Assembly: GCF_000208745.1 (NCBI RefSeq) | Contig: NC_030851.1 | Coordinates: 33,564,974-33,628,973 of the forward strand | Direction of reading: 5' to 3' | DNA: 64,000 nucleotides | Source: Theobroma cacao | Taxonomy: Eukaryota > Streptophyta > Magnoliopsida > Malvales > Malvaceae | Translations under genes and position numbers: made by a program | Shown here: in pieces, positions 1-11,552 of the stretch | Position numbering within the stretch: position 1 is the stretch's first letter | How the letters are laid out: every line of letters begins with the position of its first letter | Notes under the pieces: model-generated | What the model was told of the DNA's origin: nothing | Seen by the model: the letters and a program-made list of their open reading frames with translations, nothing else | Databases searched by the model: none

Positions 1-1018
1 ACCCTCTAAGAAGTTACCATCCTTTCGACTTTGTTGTCCAACTATATTAGCATCTTTACCCCTACTAGGGTCTCTATATCTAGAAGATCCCTCACCTCGA
101 TTTCTTTTACTCCTCTCTCTTTCCACCCCAACCTCTTTAGGTCCCGCCTCAATTTTTCTAGCAGCATCAACTACTTCGGGATATGATGTAAATCTCTAAG
201 AGACTAGAATTCTGTATATTGGCTCATGTAATCCCTTAATGAACCTTTTCAGTCTGAACTAGATACGGGGCATATCTCAACAACTGAGTAAACTAGATGT
301 CATAATCTGACACTGTCATCCCAAGCGCCTGCATTAAAGTTTCAAACTTCTGTGCCTTATCGTCTCTCATGCTTTCAGGTAGAAATCTGTCCATGAAAAC
401 TTGTGTGAATTCTTCCCAAGTGAGTGGAGCAGAACCAGGAGGTCTACAGCACTTGAGCGTAGCGAACCATATCTGTGCTACCTTCATCAATCTAAAGCTT
501 GTCAACTCAATTACCCGGCGACTAGAACAACCCAATGCAGTACAAATTTTGTCCATCTCATCTAAAAATACTTGTGGGTCCTCTGTTGATTTAATACCCA
601 AAAAGGAAGGGGGTTTCAATTTCATAAAATCACCTAGAGTCACCATAACATTTCTCTGATCTATTTCCTCATAAGGTTGATAATCCGAATCTTCAAAACT
701 AGAACCCATTGTTTCATTTGGTTGGTACACTCTCTATCTCCTGAACTTTGCAAACTCTTGTGTTAACCCTCGCAATACAGCCGCTATCTCCTCCAGGGTG
801 GCAGTGGGTACTTCAAGATAATCACCTCCCATATCCCCAAAACTGGTACCGGCTCTCATCTCACTAGAACTTTGACTACTTTGAGGCCCGACGATTCGAC
901 CTCTAAGTACATCTCTCCCACTACTCTTAAAGAAAGATGCACATGGTCCCTCCGTAGTGTCATCTGGGGCATTAAACCCTCTAATTCCTCTTAAGGCCGC
1001 TCATATCATAGACGACAT
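1..1018 (-). pseudogene. Ty3/gypsy retrotransposon gag region (decayed)
   Basis: Read on the minus strand, this encodes a plant Ty3/gypsy Gag. The open part (730-293) has the retrotransposon gag core, with the motifs PPSFLG, FLDEMDKI, AQIWF and FLPESMRDDKAQKFE typical of this family. Gag packages element RNA in cytoplasmic particles. Continuing towards base 1, the frame is broken by stops but still shows a charged, arginine-rich stretch like the region before the zinc knuckle. Upstream, 1018-731 translates in pieces as a plausible Gag N-terminus with at least one stop. The element lies directly downstream of a primer-binding site and LTR (1212-3370) in the same orientation, so this is the 5' part of one element whose pol would lie left of the window. 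The family call is secure; the exact ends of gag are not. Confidence 0.85.
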
Positions 1019-1211
1019 CTTGGTACCTAGACAAAAACAAACACCCTTCAAATAACTATTAAAAATAATTAATAAAGGTGGCTTACTAAGATTAAGGAGT
1101 TTGTGTAGCCTTCTATCCATAATCTATGTTGTAGTCATGAACCATGGATAAGACTCTACACTACCCTTAACACTCCGCTGACAACACAAGAAATCTTAAG
1201 ACTTTTCTAAA

Positions 1212-1229
1212 CCTAGGGCACTGATACCA
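1212..1229 (-). other. Primer-binding site of the gypsy element
   Basis: On the minus strand, two or three bases after the LTR end, the sequence reads TGGTATCAGTGCCC. This closely matches TGGTATCAGAGC, the plant primer-binding site complementary to initiator methionine tRNA. It fixes the orientation of the element (minus strand) and marks 1234-3370 as its 5' LTR. Confidence 0.75.
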
Positions 1230-2060
1230 ATATTGTAACCACCCGTCTTTGATCTCTACCGACGTTCGAGACTTTCGAGGAATTTTGCTAAGTCCCGAAC
1301 AAGCCTCATTTGAGATTTCCATTAGATTCATTAAATACACATCCACGTGCGTAAGTGAATATTAATAATTGTACTACTGTTTGCTCCATTCAAAATAATA
1401 ACAATTAAATATCAATTACAAGGTCTTTAATAATTCATGTCATGAGTTAACAATATTTTTCAACATCCAACAATTTCGTTATGACACAACCCTAAGCAAT
1501 GGAGCGACTTGGAGCGGGTTAGGAGATATCTTTACCTAATCTACGGTGAACCATATGCACCGATGATTACACGTTAGCCTTATCCCTATTTGCAAAAAGG
1601 AGAACTAAGAGGGGTGTGAGTCTCACAGACTTAGTGATCATCAACCCCGTGAGCAGGCGAGGAGGGAAAACAAACATAAAGGTGGAATGTTTATAAATCC
1701 ACGAGTAAGCGTAGAAAACACACTCTATAAAACTGAGAGATTTGTTTTTGTACCTTGCAAGTCTTAAAAGTAATAAATCACAAATAAACAAATATGAAAG
1801 CGGTTGTATTTAAGTAACTAGAAAATCTTTTAACTTCGATATCCAGTTAACAGTAAATCCAATGGCAAATGTAAAATGAAAAATCTCAAACATAAAAATA
1901 TGAAATAACCGATCACTAATGAATATGTAAATTTCACTTGCCATTCAATAGTAAATTTCAAGAGTTAATGTCATGCATTGTGTAATAAAAATCCACAAGT
2001 GAGCATCATCCTCGGGTAGGTTTAGTATAGTCCTTAGGCTTACTCTCTAAATCATCATCA

Positions 2061-2237
2061 CCTACTCGTGGGAACTGCCCATGTCACCATATGAATCAGG
2101 GCTTCAGGTCCCCCTTTACCTACTCATGGGAACTACCCACGCCATCCAATATAAATCGGGACTTCAGGTCTTCCTTTACTTACTTGTGAGAACTACCCAC
2201 GCCACCCAAAATAAATCGGGGCTTTAGGTCTCCCTTT
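2061..2237. repeat. Three tandem 58-60 bp units inside the LTR
   Basis: Units start at about 2061, 2119 and 2179. Each contains CCTACTCRTGGGAACT-like, AATCRGG and CTTCAGGTC motifs. They are diverged but clearly homologous. They belong to the gypsy LTR and do not encode anything recognisable. Confidence 0.85.
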
Positions 2238-2824
2238 TTCAATCAAATATCGATAATCAACAATTACTACTTTGTGCACAAAGACCACACTTTACCTGGT
2301 GTGGTAACAAGTCCTACCCCAGAGTATCTTAATCACGTTAAAATGAAAATCGTTGCAATTTAATGCATTTGCAAAATATGATAGATCGAAAGCAATATAA
2401 TCATAATTTAAATATTATGCATAATTTATTTCAAAGAGTGGCATATCCATCAAATCAGCATGCTAAGTGAAATCAATAGTATTTTTATCAATCCCATGAA
2501 TCAAGTAATGACCATTGGCCCAAACATCACACAAGCTTGTAAGGTATGATTTTGAAGCGAAAAATCAGTCAAAGGTTTGTTTCCCTGTAATTAAAACCTT
2601 GTAGATATATACTTATGTATAGTACATAAAAAAAATCGAATTTAAAATCCTTGATTGCAATCACAAACAACCTAGGATTTTCTACCAACTCATGCTTTTC
2701 ACAATTTCGTCAACCATCAAATGTAATATATATAATATATTTACAAGAATATAGTTTTTAAAATTTAGCACCCACTCACCTCACAATAGCGAGACGCTAC
2801 TTCGTTATTAATTCGTGCATGTAT

Positions 2825-3270
2825 TTAGCTATTCTTTCTTCCATTCCCGTTTCTTCTTCTTCTTTTTTCTCTCATTTCTCCCCTTACTGCTAACCTTCCT
2901 TCCAACCGATGTTTCTCTTTCTTCTTCTCTTTTTTTTTTCTTTCTTCTTTTCTCCCTTAGCTCCTCCGGCACCATTGTTCCCCCTCTCTTTTTCTTCTTC
3001 CTTTTCTTTTTCTCTTTTTCTTCCCTTTCAAGATGTCGCTTCCCTTCTCTTCTTTTTTTTCCTTTCTTCTTTCTCTCACTTGGGTACCCACTCTTTTTCT
3101 TCCCTTTCTTCTCATTTCTTTCTTCTTTCTCTTGACCGGCCCCCTCATCATTTTTTCTTCTTTTTTTTTTGTCTTTTCTCTCTTTTTCCTTCTTCCAATG
3201 CCTGTTTAACTTTTCTTTTCTTTTTCTTCTTCTCTCTCGTTTACTCCTTACTTGCCAGCCTCTACCATCA
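2825..3270. repeat. Long pyrimidine (CT) tract in LTR
   Basis: About 440 bases of almost pure T and C on the plus strand. Open frames on both strands here are low-complexity artefacts (poly-Phe/Ser/Leu on one strand, Lys/Arg/Glu on the other). On the minus strand, the LTR's own orientation, the tract is purine-rich and lies close to the LTR's 5' end. Confidence 0.9.
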
Positions 3271-3370
3271 TTCATGACTAAAAATGTTTGCTTGACTCCT
3301 TAATTGACTACATGGGCAGCTGCCCATGTTGGTCTTCATTCCAATTTTTTTTTATAAGAGGGGTGTTACA

Positions 3371-4660
3371 CCTATGACCTTTTATTGGTTTGGTTTCTTA
3401 ACCAGAATCCAAGTTTGATTCTTTCTTACCATTGACATTTCTACTTCCATAGCCTGTTTCTATTTTTCATCAACAGCTGCTACAACAAAAGAACTTGGTT
3501 CTATAACAAAAACATAGCATCTAGAGTCAATATCTTACAAAGATTTTGTACCTCTCACAGGGGGCTCATCAACGTTCTCATATGAATCTACACTAACTTT
3601 AGACTCAGAATATTGATATGGAATAATTTCTTTGCTCTCAGTGTTTTCAACAAAGTTTGTATCCTAATTCCATCTCTTATTCTCATCAAAAACCACATTT
3701 ATGCTAACAAAAACCTTCATTGTTTTGACATCCAGTAATCTATAGCGTTTAAAAACTTCATTATATCCCAAATGTATAGCAATAAATGACTTTTCATCTA
3801 GTTTAGCTCTTTTTGCATTAGGTATTTTAGCATAACCTATGCAACCAAAGACTTTTAAGTGTAAAATAAAGGGTTTAGAGTTGTACCAGGCTTCATAGGG
3901 AGTTTTGTTTGCTAAGTCTTTAATTTTGGCTATATTGAGCAGATAGTATGCTGTGTTAACAACCTCTGCCCAAAAACTTTTTGGTAAACCTTTTTTAAAC
4001 AACAGACATCTGGCCATCTCTATTAAAGTTCTGTTCTTCCTCTCTGAAATCTCATTTTGCTGTGGACTATAAGTGGCTGTTAGCTGATGCGCAATACCAA
4101 ACCTTCTTAGATATTCTTCAAATTCCCTTGAAGTATAATCAATCCCATTGTCTGTTTATAACTACTTTATTATTAAATCTGTCTGATTCTCCACCTGCAC
4201 TTTAAACTTCACGAAAACAACCAAAACTTCGTATTTAACCTTAAGAAAGAACACCCAACTAAACCTTGTAAAATCATCAATAAGTAGCAGATAATATTTA
4301 CTCCCATTAAAAGGAGTTTTCATTGGACCTCCAAGATTAGTATGCAATAGTTGCAGCTTTTGAGTTGAATTCCAGTTTCTGTTCTTTGGAAATGGCACAC
4401 ATTTTTGCTTTCCAAGTTGACATATTTTACATATTCTATCAACATTCAAAAACATAGGCAAGCCCTCAACTAGTTTCTTAGAAACCATCAGCTTAAGTGA
4501 ACTATAGTTCATATGGCCCTATCTTTTATGCCATAGTTCTTCATCTGACACAGAACACTTATATGCAAATGCATAACTTTCATCTAGTTTAAGGGAAAAC
4601 ACTTATTTCTCATCCCTACAGTGAAGAGTTTCTCACTTGTAGGATCAATGACAGTGCATG
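3371..4660 (-). pseudogene. Ty1/copia polyprotein fragment (integrase to RT linker)
   Basis: Minus-strand translation gives consecutive blocks of a copia Pol polyprotein. The GAG-pre-integrase region and its zinc-binding stretch (CKICQLGKQ) lie at about 4660-4400. The integrase core start (LLIDDFTRFSWVFFL) is at about 4300-4230. The integrase C-terminal part (FWAEVVNTAYYLLN, TPYEAW, HLKVFGC, GYAKIPNAKR) is at 4017-3664. The linker leading to reverse transcriptase is at 3660-3371. Integrase inserts element cDNA into the genome. The frame is interrupted by several stops and shifts, so the copy is dead. It is cut on the left by the gypsy LTR at 3370 and on the right by another LTR-like insertion at 4661. 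Confidence 0.85.
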
Positions 4661-6673
4661 TGTCACAACCCAATTTTCAAGCCATGACCGATGCATGGGC
4701 ACAATGGACGTAGCCCATTAATCCCAAGCAAGCCTATTTATATGACCTGTTCATCATTCCATCAAAAATTTGCTAAAGTCACATTTCATAATTCCAATTC
4801 AAAATAAGGCTAACCATTGCCAACTAATAGTGGCATTACTAATCAAAATATACATATATTGTCTAAAACATACATCTTAATAATTTACATCGGGTTTGTC
4901 TATACACAACAAAAGGAACACTCGACTTCCAGAGGAGAGACTTGGGCGAAAGTTCAGCTATTGAATGCCGAGATACCTACCAAGGAGACGAATCTACGAG
5001 GACACCTCAACCTAGTTACCGGCTGCCTCTTGATCTGAAAATATAAAGTTGAAAATGGTGAGTATAAACCCAGTGAGTGAACAAAGGAAGGGAACGAGCA
5101 CATGATAAGGAAAGTTTAAAGAAATCATGATGCACTTATTTTCAAAAACAATGTAATTTAGTTTAGTTCTTATTAAAACCCTTCATTAAACACTTAATGA
5201 GTTAATCACTTGACGATAAAGGATCCATATACAACAAAAGATTTGAAGAGTGAAAACTTTAATAGCATTCAAGCAAGTCAAGTGAAACGAAGCTGCAGCG
5301 AGAATGAATTTTCGCTGCAGCGAAATTTGACTCAAATTATCAACTGACTGAGGGTTTCTCAACTGACCAAGGGTTTCTCACTAAACGCCCCCTCATTTCA
5401 AACTTAATTAATTAATTCCTTGATGTTAGAAGTCCATGATCAACTATGGTGCTAAAGAAGTGGAAAATAAGGCAGTAACCGAACAAGGTAATCAGTAAGA
5501 CAAAAAGTTTCTCGCTACAACAAGAGGCTTCACCAAATTTCTCGCTGTAGCGAGAACCAGGCTAGTGTAAACCCTCTAAACCAGAGAGTTTCTCATTACA
5601 GATAGAAACAGGACGCCAAGAAAAAGTTTTCATTGTATCATGAAAAGGCCATTTTGCTGCAAATGACAAAATCAACTTGAAAATACTTAGTAATTTCCAA
5701 GGTTCAACATGCAAGATTTCACATACATTACAACCATATCTCACATTCATGAACTTTCTATTGCATAAATATATATATACATATATATGTATACATACAT
5801 AACCACCAATACCACCACCGCCTCACCCAGCTCATGTGCAACCCCCACATCGTGCACATAGCTGGAGTCATCATGTGCATCCCCCACATTGTGCACAACC
5901 AATACCGCTGTGTGCATCCCCCACATCGCATATAGGCAATATCATCATCCACACTCCTGCACCCGTCATCACCGGTATGTGCTCCCCCACATCGCGCACA
6001 TGCTCGGTTGTATTTACAATCAATATTACTATCAATACATATCATATATATTTACAATCAATACACTTTTCAAGGGTTTTAAAGTGAGAGAGTGAAAGAG
6101 CACAAAGGTTATATGCAAAAGTGCACAAAAGCGTGAAAATTGAAGCTAACTTGAGAAAAGTTATGGAGGTTTCATAACAAGCTTCCAAGGAGGGTGAAAG
6201 AAACGTGAAATGGGAGGAAGAAGAAGAAGAAAAAGCTGCTGGAAAAATGAGAAGAAGCTGCTGGAAGATGATATTTATAGCTCAAGCTTATCCAACTCCA
6301 CTTAAATTACAAAAATGCCCTTAACAAGTTGGCTTTGTCTTCCTCCAATCTTTTGTGCAATCTTTTTACTCCTTTGACACTGAGACAAAGTCCATAATAG
6401 TCTAGAAATAGTCGGGTTTATGAAAACTTAAAAATTTTGACCCGAGATGAAAAATGACCATTTTGCCCCTATCTTGGAAATCATCATTATTTTTATTTTC
6501 GTTGTCATTTTACCCTTATTTTCATCATTCATTTATGTCTTAGGCCTACTTAGGCCTGAATATTGTTTGAAAGCCTACTTTTATGGGCTCACTAAAGAAA
6601 TGACGAAATTACCCATAGCCCGTGTTATCGTGTTTACACCTAGTTACGGGCCTATAGAGGTCGAGGTCTCACA
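4661..6673 (-). mobile_element. Solo-like gypsy LTR (about 2.0 kb) inserted in the copia relic
   Basis: On the minus strand it starts TGTGAGACCTCGACC at 6673 and ends GGGTTGTGACA at 4661, the TG...CA ends and terminal wording of plant Tekay/Del-type gypsy LTRs. No primer-binding site or gag follows it at 4660; the copia reading frame resumes there instead. That points to a solo LTR, or an LTR left after deletion. I found no convincing 5-bp target duplication (GCATG before it, CATTC after it), so the right boundary or history is uncertain. Inside are palindromic TCGCTGCAGCGA-type motifs (about 5290-5325, variants near 5505-5560) and a short tandem array. Confidence 0.6.
5826..6005. repeat. Diverged tandem motif array in the LTR
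   Basis: The motif TGCATCCCCCACATCGTGCACA recurs about four times with spacing of roughly 35-70 bases. It is much more GC-rich than its surroundings. The open frames here are by-products of the repeat. Confidence 0.7.
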
Positions 6674-7740
6674 CATTCGATCCTTTTACTTTTCTTCCAT
6701 GATCCTTACTCGTCAATGAGTATTATGAACACGTTGGTCACCAATTTTAGGTTGTCGAGCTATCTTGGAATCCTTATTTTTAAACCATAAACATGAATTA
6801 GATGCATTTCTATTTCATGAATGTGATGAAAAATGGGAAGATTCTCAAGTTTTTATTTGTTTTCAAAGAATTATGAACTAATCATGACAATAGTTAAGTT
6901 GTTGTGCTTTTTTTTATATGCTTTTATGAAACAAATTATGCATATGTGATGCGAATGAAAAATATTGGCCATCTAACAATAATTGTCGTGAGGATCTTGA
7001 TTTATAATAACGATGCCATAGATGTAACCAAGATTCGTTCAGTCAACAGTTGTTGTATGGCCAATATTTCCCTATATGCAATGATGCAGATGGGTGCATG
7101 ACAAATGAAAGAAAGAAAAAAAGAATATTCAAGTCAGTATTGTGAACTAACTTGCATTAGAAATAAAAACAATAACTATTGTCATGGGTATTTATCACGT
7201 CGTTGGACGTAACCTACTCCACGATTCTTATTATTTTTGGTGAAGAATTTAAAGCAGAGGGTGTAAAAGGAGTTCTTTCATGTGTGCCAAATTCAAGGTC
7301 ATACTCTTTGACGCATAGGTGAAGCTCTACTTAGGGAAAGGGTACTTACGACACTTGATATGCTAAGTTTGGTTTTAAACGAGGCTAAAGGTTCCCAAAT
7401 TGTTCCTCACTGTCATTCACTCAAACTAGTAAGACACCCCAATTCTCGTCCATTACAAGCTTCGAACGGACTAGGTTCAATATGAGTGGGAGTGTTCACT
7501 AGCCCATGTGGAGGTTATCACCTCAAGAGAGCATAGCTACTAAACTCCCTCTTAATACAGGACAAAGTTCGGGTATAAAGCTTATGCATGAATGCAACAT
7601 GTGTCGTGTGTGTGAAGGAACATACCAACTTTTGACAGACAATCTCACATCTCTCTATCCTAAATTCCCCATAATTTAAAAAATTAATAAAATAATGATT
7701 ACAAAACAATTAATGCATAAAACCATAATGCACAAAACAA

Positions 7741-8096
7741 ATATTCAAATTTAAAGGAAACACTAAATTAATTGAGGCTTAAGATAACCTATGATTAATT
7801 ATGGCTCGACTCTCTTTAGTCCCCAATGGAGTCGTCAAACTATCGTAACGTGCAGGTTTGGGAACCCGATCGCTAAACGTAGGGTAATTTAGGGAGTCGC
7901 CACCAATCTTTTTTTACNATATTCAAATTTAAAGGAAACACTAAATTATTGAGGGCTTATGATAACCTATAATTAATTATGGCTCGACTCTCTTTCATCC
8001 CCAGTGGAGTCGTCAAGCTGTCGTAACGTGCCTTGTCCAGGAACCCGACCGCTAGACGTGGGGTAATTTAGGGAGCCGCCACCAATCTTTTTCTTA
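7741..8096. repeat. 178-bp tandem duplication with one N at the junction
   Basis: 7741-7917 and 7919-8096 are near copies, both starting ATATTCAAATTTAAAGGAAAC and both ending CGCCACCAATCTTTTT. They are separated by the only ambiguous base in the window (7918). Confidence 0.85.
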
Positions 8097-8454
8097 TCTA
8101 GGTGTGATTGGCCACCTAATAAATTTATTCTGTTCGACGAAATCCTAAATTAATTTTGGGTTTTTCTAAAGAACAACAAATTGGTTTACGTATTTTATTT
8201 AGAGTTGGGTTCGGGAGTATGGTTACGCACAGGGAAAGATTAGCACCCCTATGACGCCCGTTTCACAAATGGTACCATATAATCATATATTATCCTATCC
8301 CATTAATTTTATTTTTATGTTTCCTTAAGTTGATTTATTTAATTCATCTTTTATTCTATTGACAAGTTAAAATGTTTTATTCGGTTTTACTGGTTTGATG
8401 TACACGTGATGCAATTATGAAATGCATGGCAAAAAATTTGAGTAATGCCAAACG

Positions 8455-8800
8455 AAAACCTTTTATTGAGCGTACTTTTTGAATCCACCCATCATACTGA
8501 TGGGAGCCAGGAATATTCTCTCACCTAAGAAAGTATCCAAAAAACTTGCCTACGCAAATTACTAGGTAGATCCCATCATCGGGGTAGTCGTTGGCAAGTA
8601 AAAATGATATTTTTTGTGCATGCAAACAAACTACGAGCTGAAGCTTTTTATTAAATATATTCTCTGAGCCCTCCCATCATATTGGCGGGACTCGGAGGTA
8701 TTTTTTCACCTAAAGGATTTTTTGAAGAAACTCGTTTTCGTAAACTCCGTCAGAAAGTCCCATCATCAGAGCTTATACTCGCATACAGAATATGTCTATA
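8455..8800. repeat. Two diverged direct repeats of about 180 bp
   Basis: Two copies share the order TTTTATTRA..., CCCATCATAYTGRYGGGA, TCACCTAARRA, then TCCCATCATC. The first starts near 8460 and the second near 8648. They are part of the non-coding repeat region. Confidence 0.6.
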
Positions 8801-9581
8801 TGCCATGACATTTAACAATGCAACCATAGTACGTGATGCACTTATAATTTTAATTTTTTTTCCTTATTTTGTTATTTCTTCATATGAGCATATATATCAT
8901 AATTAAATATTTTATATTTACTTATTGTTCCATTTTTATTTCGTTATGTAGTTTGTTACGTAAGTACTTGAAATTTTCAAAATCTTCTCTCCCTTTAGCC
9001 GACTTTGTCACTAGCCCCCCCCCCCCCCCTTTTGATTCGGATCCAACCAACCAAAAAAAAATCCTGTCAATCTTTCAAATTAGCAATACTGTTAATCTCA
9101 CCGAAAAGTTGTTTTCTCTAACGGCCAGTATAATTTTTAGGATGGCCTTTGGTACGAGTTTTCAAAAAAGTGCTTTCCACGATAATGACAGATTAGAAGA
9201 AATGCTTCGTGAAGCCATGGTTGTTTTAGGAAGTTTCTTTGCATCTGAGTACTTTCCATATGTGGGTTGGATCGTTGATAGGCTCATCGGTCTTCACGGG
9301 AGGCTTGAGAGGGTATTCCATAAGTTGGATGGTTTATTCGAACAAGTAATTGATGCCCATCTCAACCCTGGGCGGCCAAGACATGATGAGTTCGAAGACA
9401 TTGTTGGCGTGCTTTTGAGAATACAGGTGCATAAAATTGAATTTGGTGAAGGGCCTCTGACAAAAGATGGCATCAAGGCAGTCATCATGGTAAGCTGCAA
9501 ACTTTGCCTTAGTTGTTGACATGCTTATTATCACTTGATCTATCCATGGCCTAGTTGCTTTCATGGTTATTGTCTCGTACT

Positions 9582-11552
9582 GATAAAAAAATCTATCCAA
9601 TTTCTATATTATTTAATTTTATTCAATTTAATCCATATATTTAAAATTAAAATAATTTAATTTTTTAATTTTAAAAATTATGTCAATTTAGCCTTTCTTT
9701 TTAATGACATCTAATTTTATCATTAAAAGATAACGTCAACGATGACATCAAAGATGATGTTGATAATGACATGTCCCATTTTGATGACGTGACAATGCCA
9801 CATGGTATATCAAAAAAATAATTTTTTTAAAAAATTTTGTCACGTCAAAAGGATTAAATTGAATAAATATATAAAGAATAGAGACTAAATTGAACAAAAT
9901 TGAAATGTTGAGAGACTAAATTAAAAAATATAAATCTTTAAATAGATTATTAATATACTTATTAATAAGTCAAATATTTAAGTGTAAAATATTTATGGTG
10001 TTAAAATATATATATTTTTACTTAATTATTTGATTCTTAAATATGTAAATTAATTTATCTTTTTTACAAAAATTAAGCTTGAATTCTGCTTCAATAAAAA
10101 ATTTTGAAAAAATTTTATGCCTAAAATCAAATTTAGATGAATAACTTGCATTACGTTAAAATAAAATAATATAAAATAACTAACTATGTTGATTTAGTTA
10201 TAAGTTTCACGATTTACAAATACACATTCTTTGAAAATTATTCAATTTTTGTCCAATTTACTTTTATTTAAATTTAGTCAAATTAACAAAACATGTTGAT
10301 TTAGTTACAACTTTGACAATTTATAAATACACATTCTTTTGAAATTATTCAACTCTTACACAATTTACATTTTATTTAAATTTACTCAAAATTTATTATA
10401 AAACGATTTTATTTAAATTCAAATACTACAATCAAATTCTGCTAAATTTAAATTTAAATTATTAATTTAGATTTACAAAAAATTCATTAATAAAATAAAA
10501 TGGTATAAATATTTACAGTTATATTTAACTTTATCAGCTATAAATACAGTCTTTAATCTAATAAATTTCAACTTAAAAAATATAACTTGAAATATTAAAC
10601 AAAATAAAAATATAAAAAATAAATAAAAAATGAAATGGTGGAGTTCAGATTCTATGGTTGTAATAAGAGGTTTATCATGTTAAAATTAAGCAAGTCAAAA
10701 TGAAGAATTATTTTTATAATCATCACTAACTCCATATCTCCATTCTTTATTTTTTTTAGAAAAACTAAATCAGTATATTTTGCTAATTTGACTTTTAATT
10801 CAAGTTAAAAACTAAATTAAATAAATTTCAAAATTTTATATTATCATAAATAGAAAAAAAAGAATTTATTTAATTATTTTATATTATTTTATTTTAACGT
10901 AATACAAGTTATTAATCTAAATTTGACTTCATGTATGAAATTTTTTCAAAATTTCTTTTATAAAAGGAGAATTCAAACTTAATTTTTGTAAAAAAAATAA
11001 ATTAATTTACATATTTAGAATCAAATAATCAAGAAAATATTTATATATTTTTTTTAACACCATAAATCTTTTACACTTAAATATTTGACTTATTAATAAG
11101 CATATCAATAATCTATTTAAAGATTTGTATTTTTAAATTTTTTTTAATTTAATCCTTCTACATCTCGATTTTGTTCAATTTAGTCTATGTATTATATATT
11201 TTTGTTCAATTTAGTCCCAATGATATAGTAGGAATTTTTTTTTGAAATTTTTTTGAACTATCACGTGGCAGTGACATGCTAACATGTCACTGCCATGTCA
11301 TTATATATTGCCACATGATATTACCACGTCATCTCTCAGTGTCACGTGGCGTGTCAAGTCATTAAAATATGACATGTCAACGCTAACGTCAATGATGATG
11401 TCATCTTTTAAAGGTAAAATTGGATACCGTTCGGAGAAGGAACTAAATGGATGTAATTCTCAAAATTAAGAGATTAAATTATATCAATTTTGAATATATG
11501 AACTAAATTGAATAAAATTAAAAAATACAAGAATTAGATAGATCTTTTGATC
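9582..11552. mobile_element. Large foldback (long-TIR) element inside the P450 intron
   Basis: About 9582-10180 and 10860-11552 are inverted copies of each other: arms of roughly 600-690 bp around a loop of about 680 bp. Matching landmarks are AATTTTATTCAATTTA near both ends, TTATTAATAAG(T/C) with CAAATATTTAAGTGTAAAA, and CTTG(C/T)ATTACGTTAAAATAAAAT at the inner edges. The outer ends read GAT(C)AAAA and are bordered by GTCTCGTACT (9572-9581) and GTCTTTTAAT (11553-11562), which agree at 7 of 10 positions. This could be a decayed target duplication of Mutator length. No transposase is visible. A two-unit tandem repeat (period 107, from 10187 to about 10400) lies in the loop. Confidence 0.7.

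Larger units (their letters stand above)
1234..3370 (-). mobile_element. 5' LTR of Ty3/gypsy element (2.1 kb)
   Basis: On the minus strand the LTR begins TGTAACACCCC at 3370 and ends GGTTACA at 1234, giving TGTAAC/GTTACA inverted ends. It is followed immediately by the primer-binding site and gag. It is non-coding. It contains three diverged direct repeats of 58-60 bp (2061-2237) and a long pyrimidine tract (2825-3270). The copia linking-region reading frame stops exactly at 3371, so this element inserted into the copia relic. The second LTR and the other target-site copy are outside the window; the five bases next to the right end are CCTAT. Confidence 0.8.
6674..8900. mobile_element. Non-coding repeat-derived DNA, LARD-like
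   Basis: No gene is visible in these 2.2 kb. The part from about 7740 to 8300 carries wording I associate with a widespread non-coding plant LTR-type repeat: GGAGTCGTCAA, GGGAGTCGCCACCAATC and GGTTACGCACAGGGAAAGATTAGCACC. That match is from memory, so the family call is inference. Sub-features are a 178-bp tandem duplication (7741-8096), an imperfect hairpin (6961-7068) and two diverged direct repeats around 8455-8800. The repeat borders the 5' break of the P450 pseudogene and may be what removed its first third. Confidence 0.5.

Noticed and set aside
2815..3277. Long open frames on both strands (up to 148 codons)
   Set aside because: They lie in a pyrimidine tract of an LTR; both translations are low-complexity artefacts.
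5758..6095. Open frames with Cys/His-rich peptides on both strands
   Set aside because: Produced by the tandem TGCATCCCCCACATCG motif in the LTR; no conserved domain.
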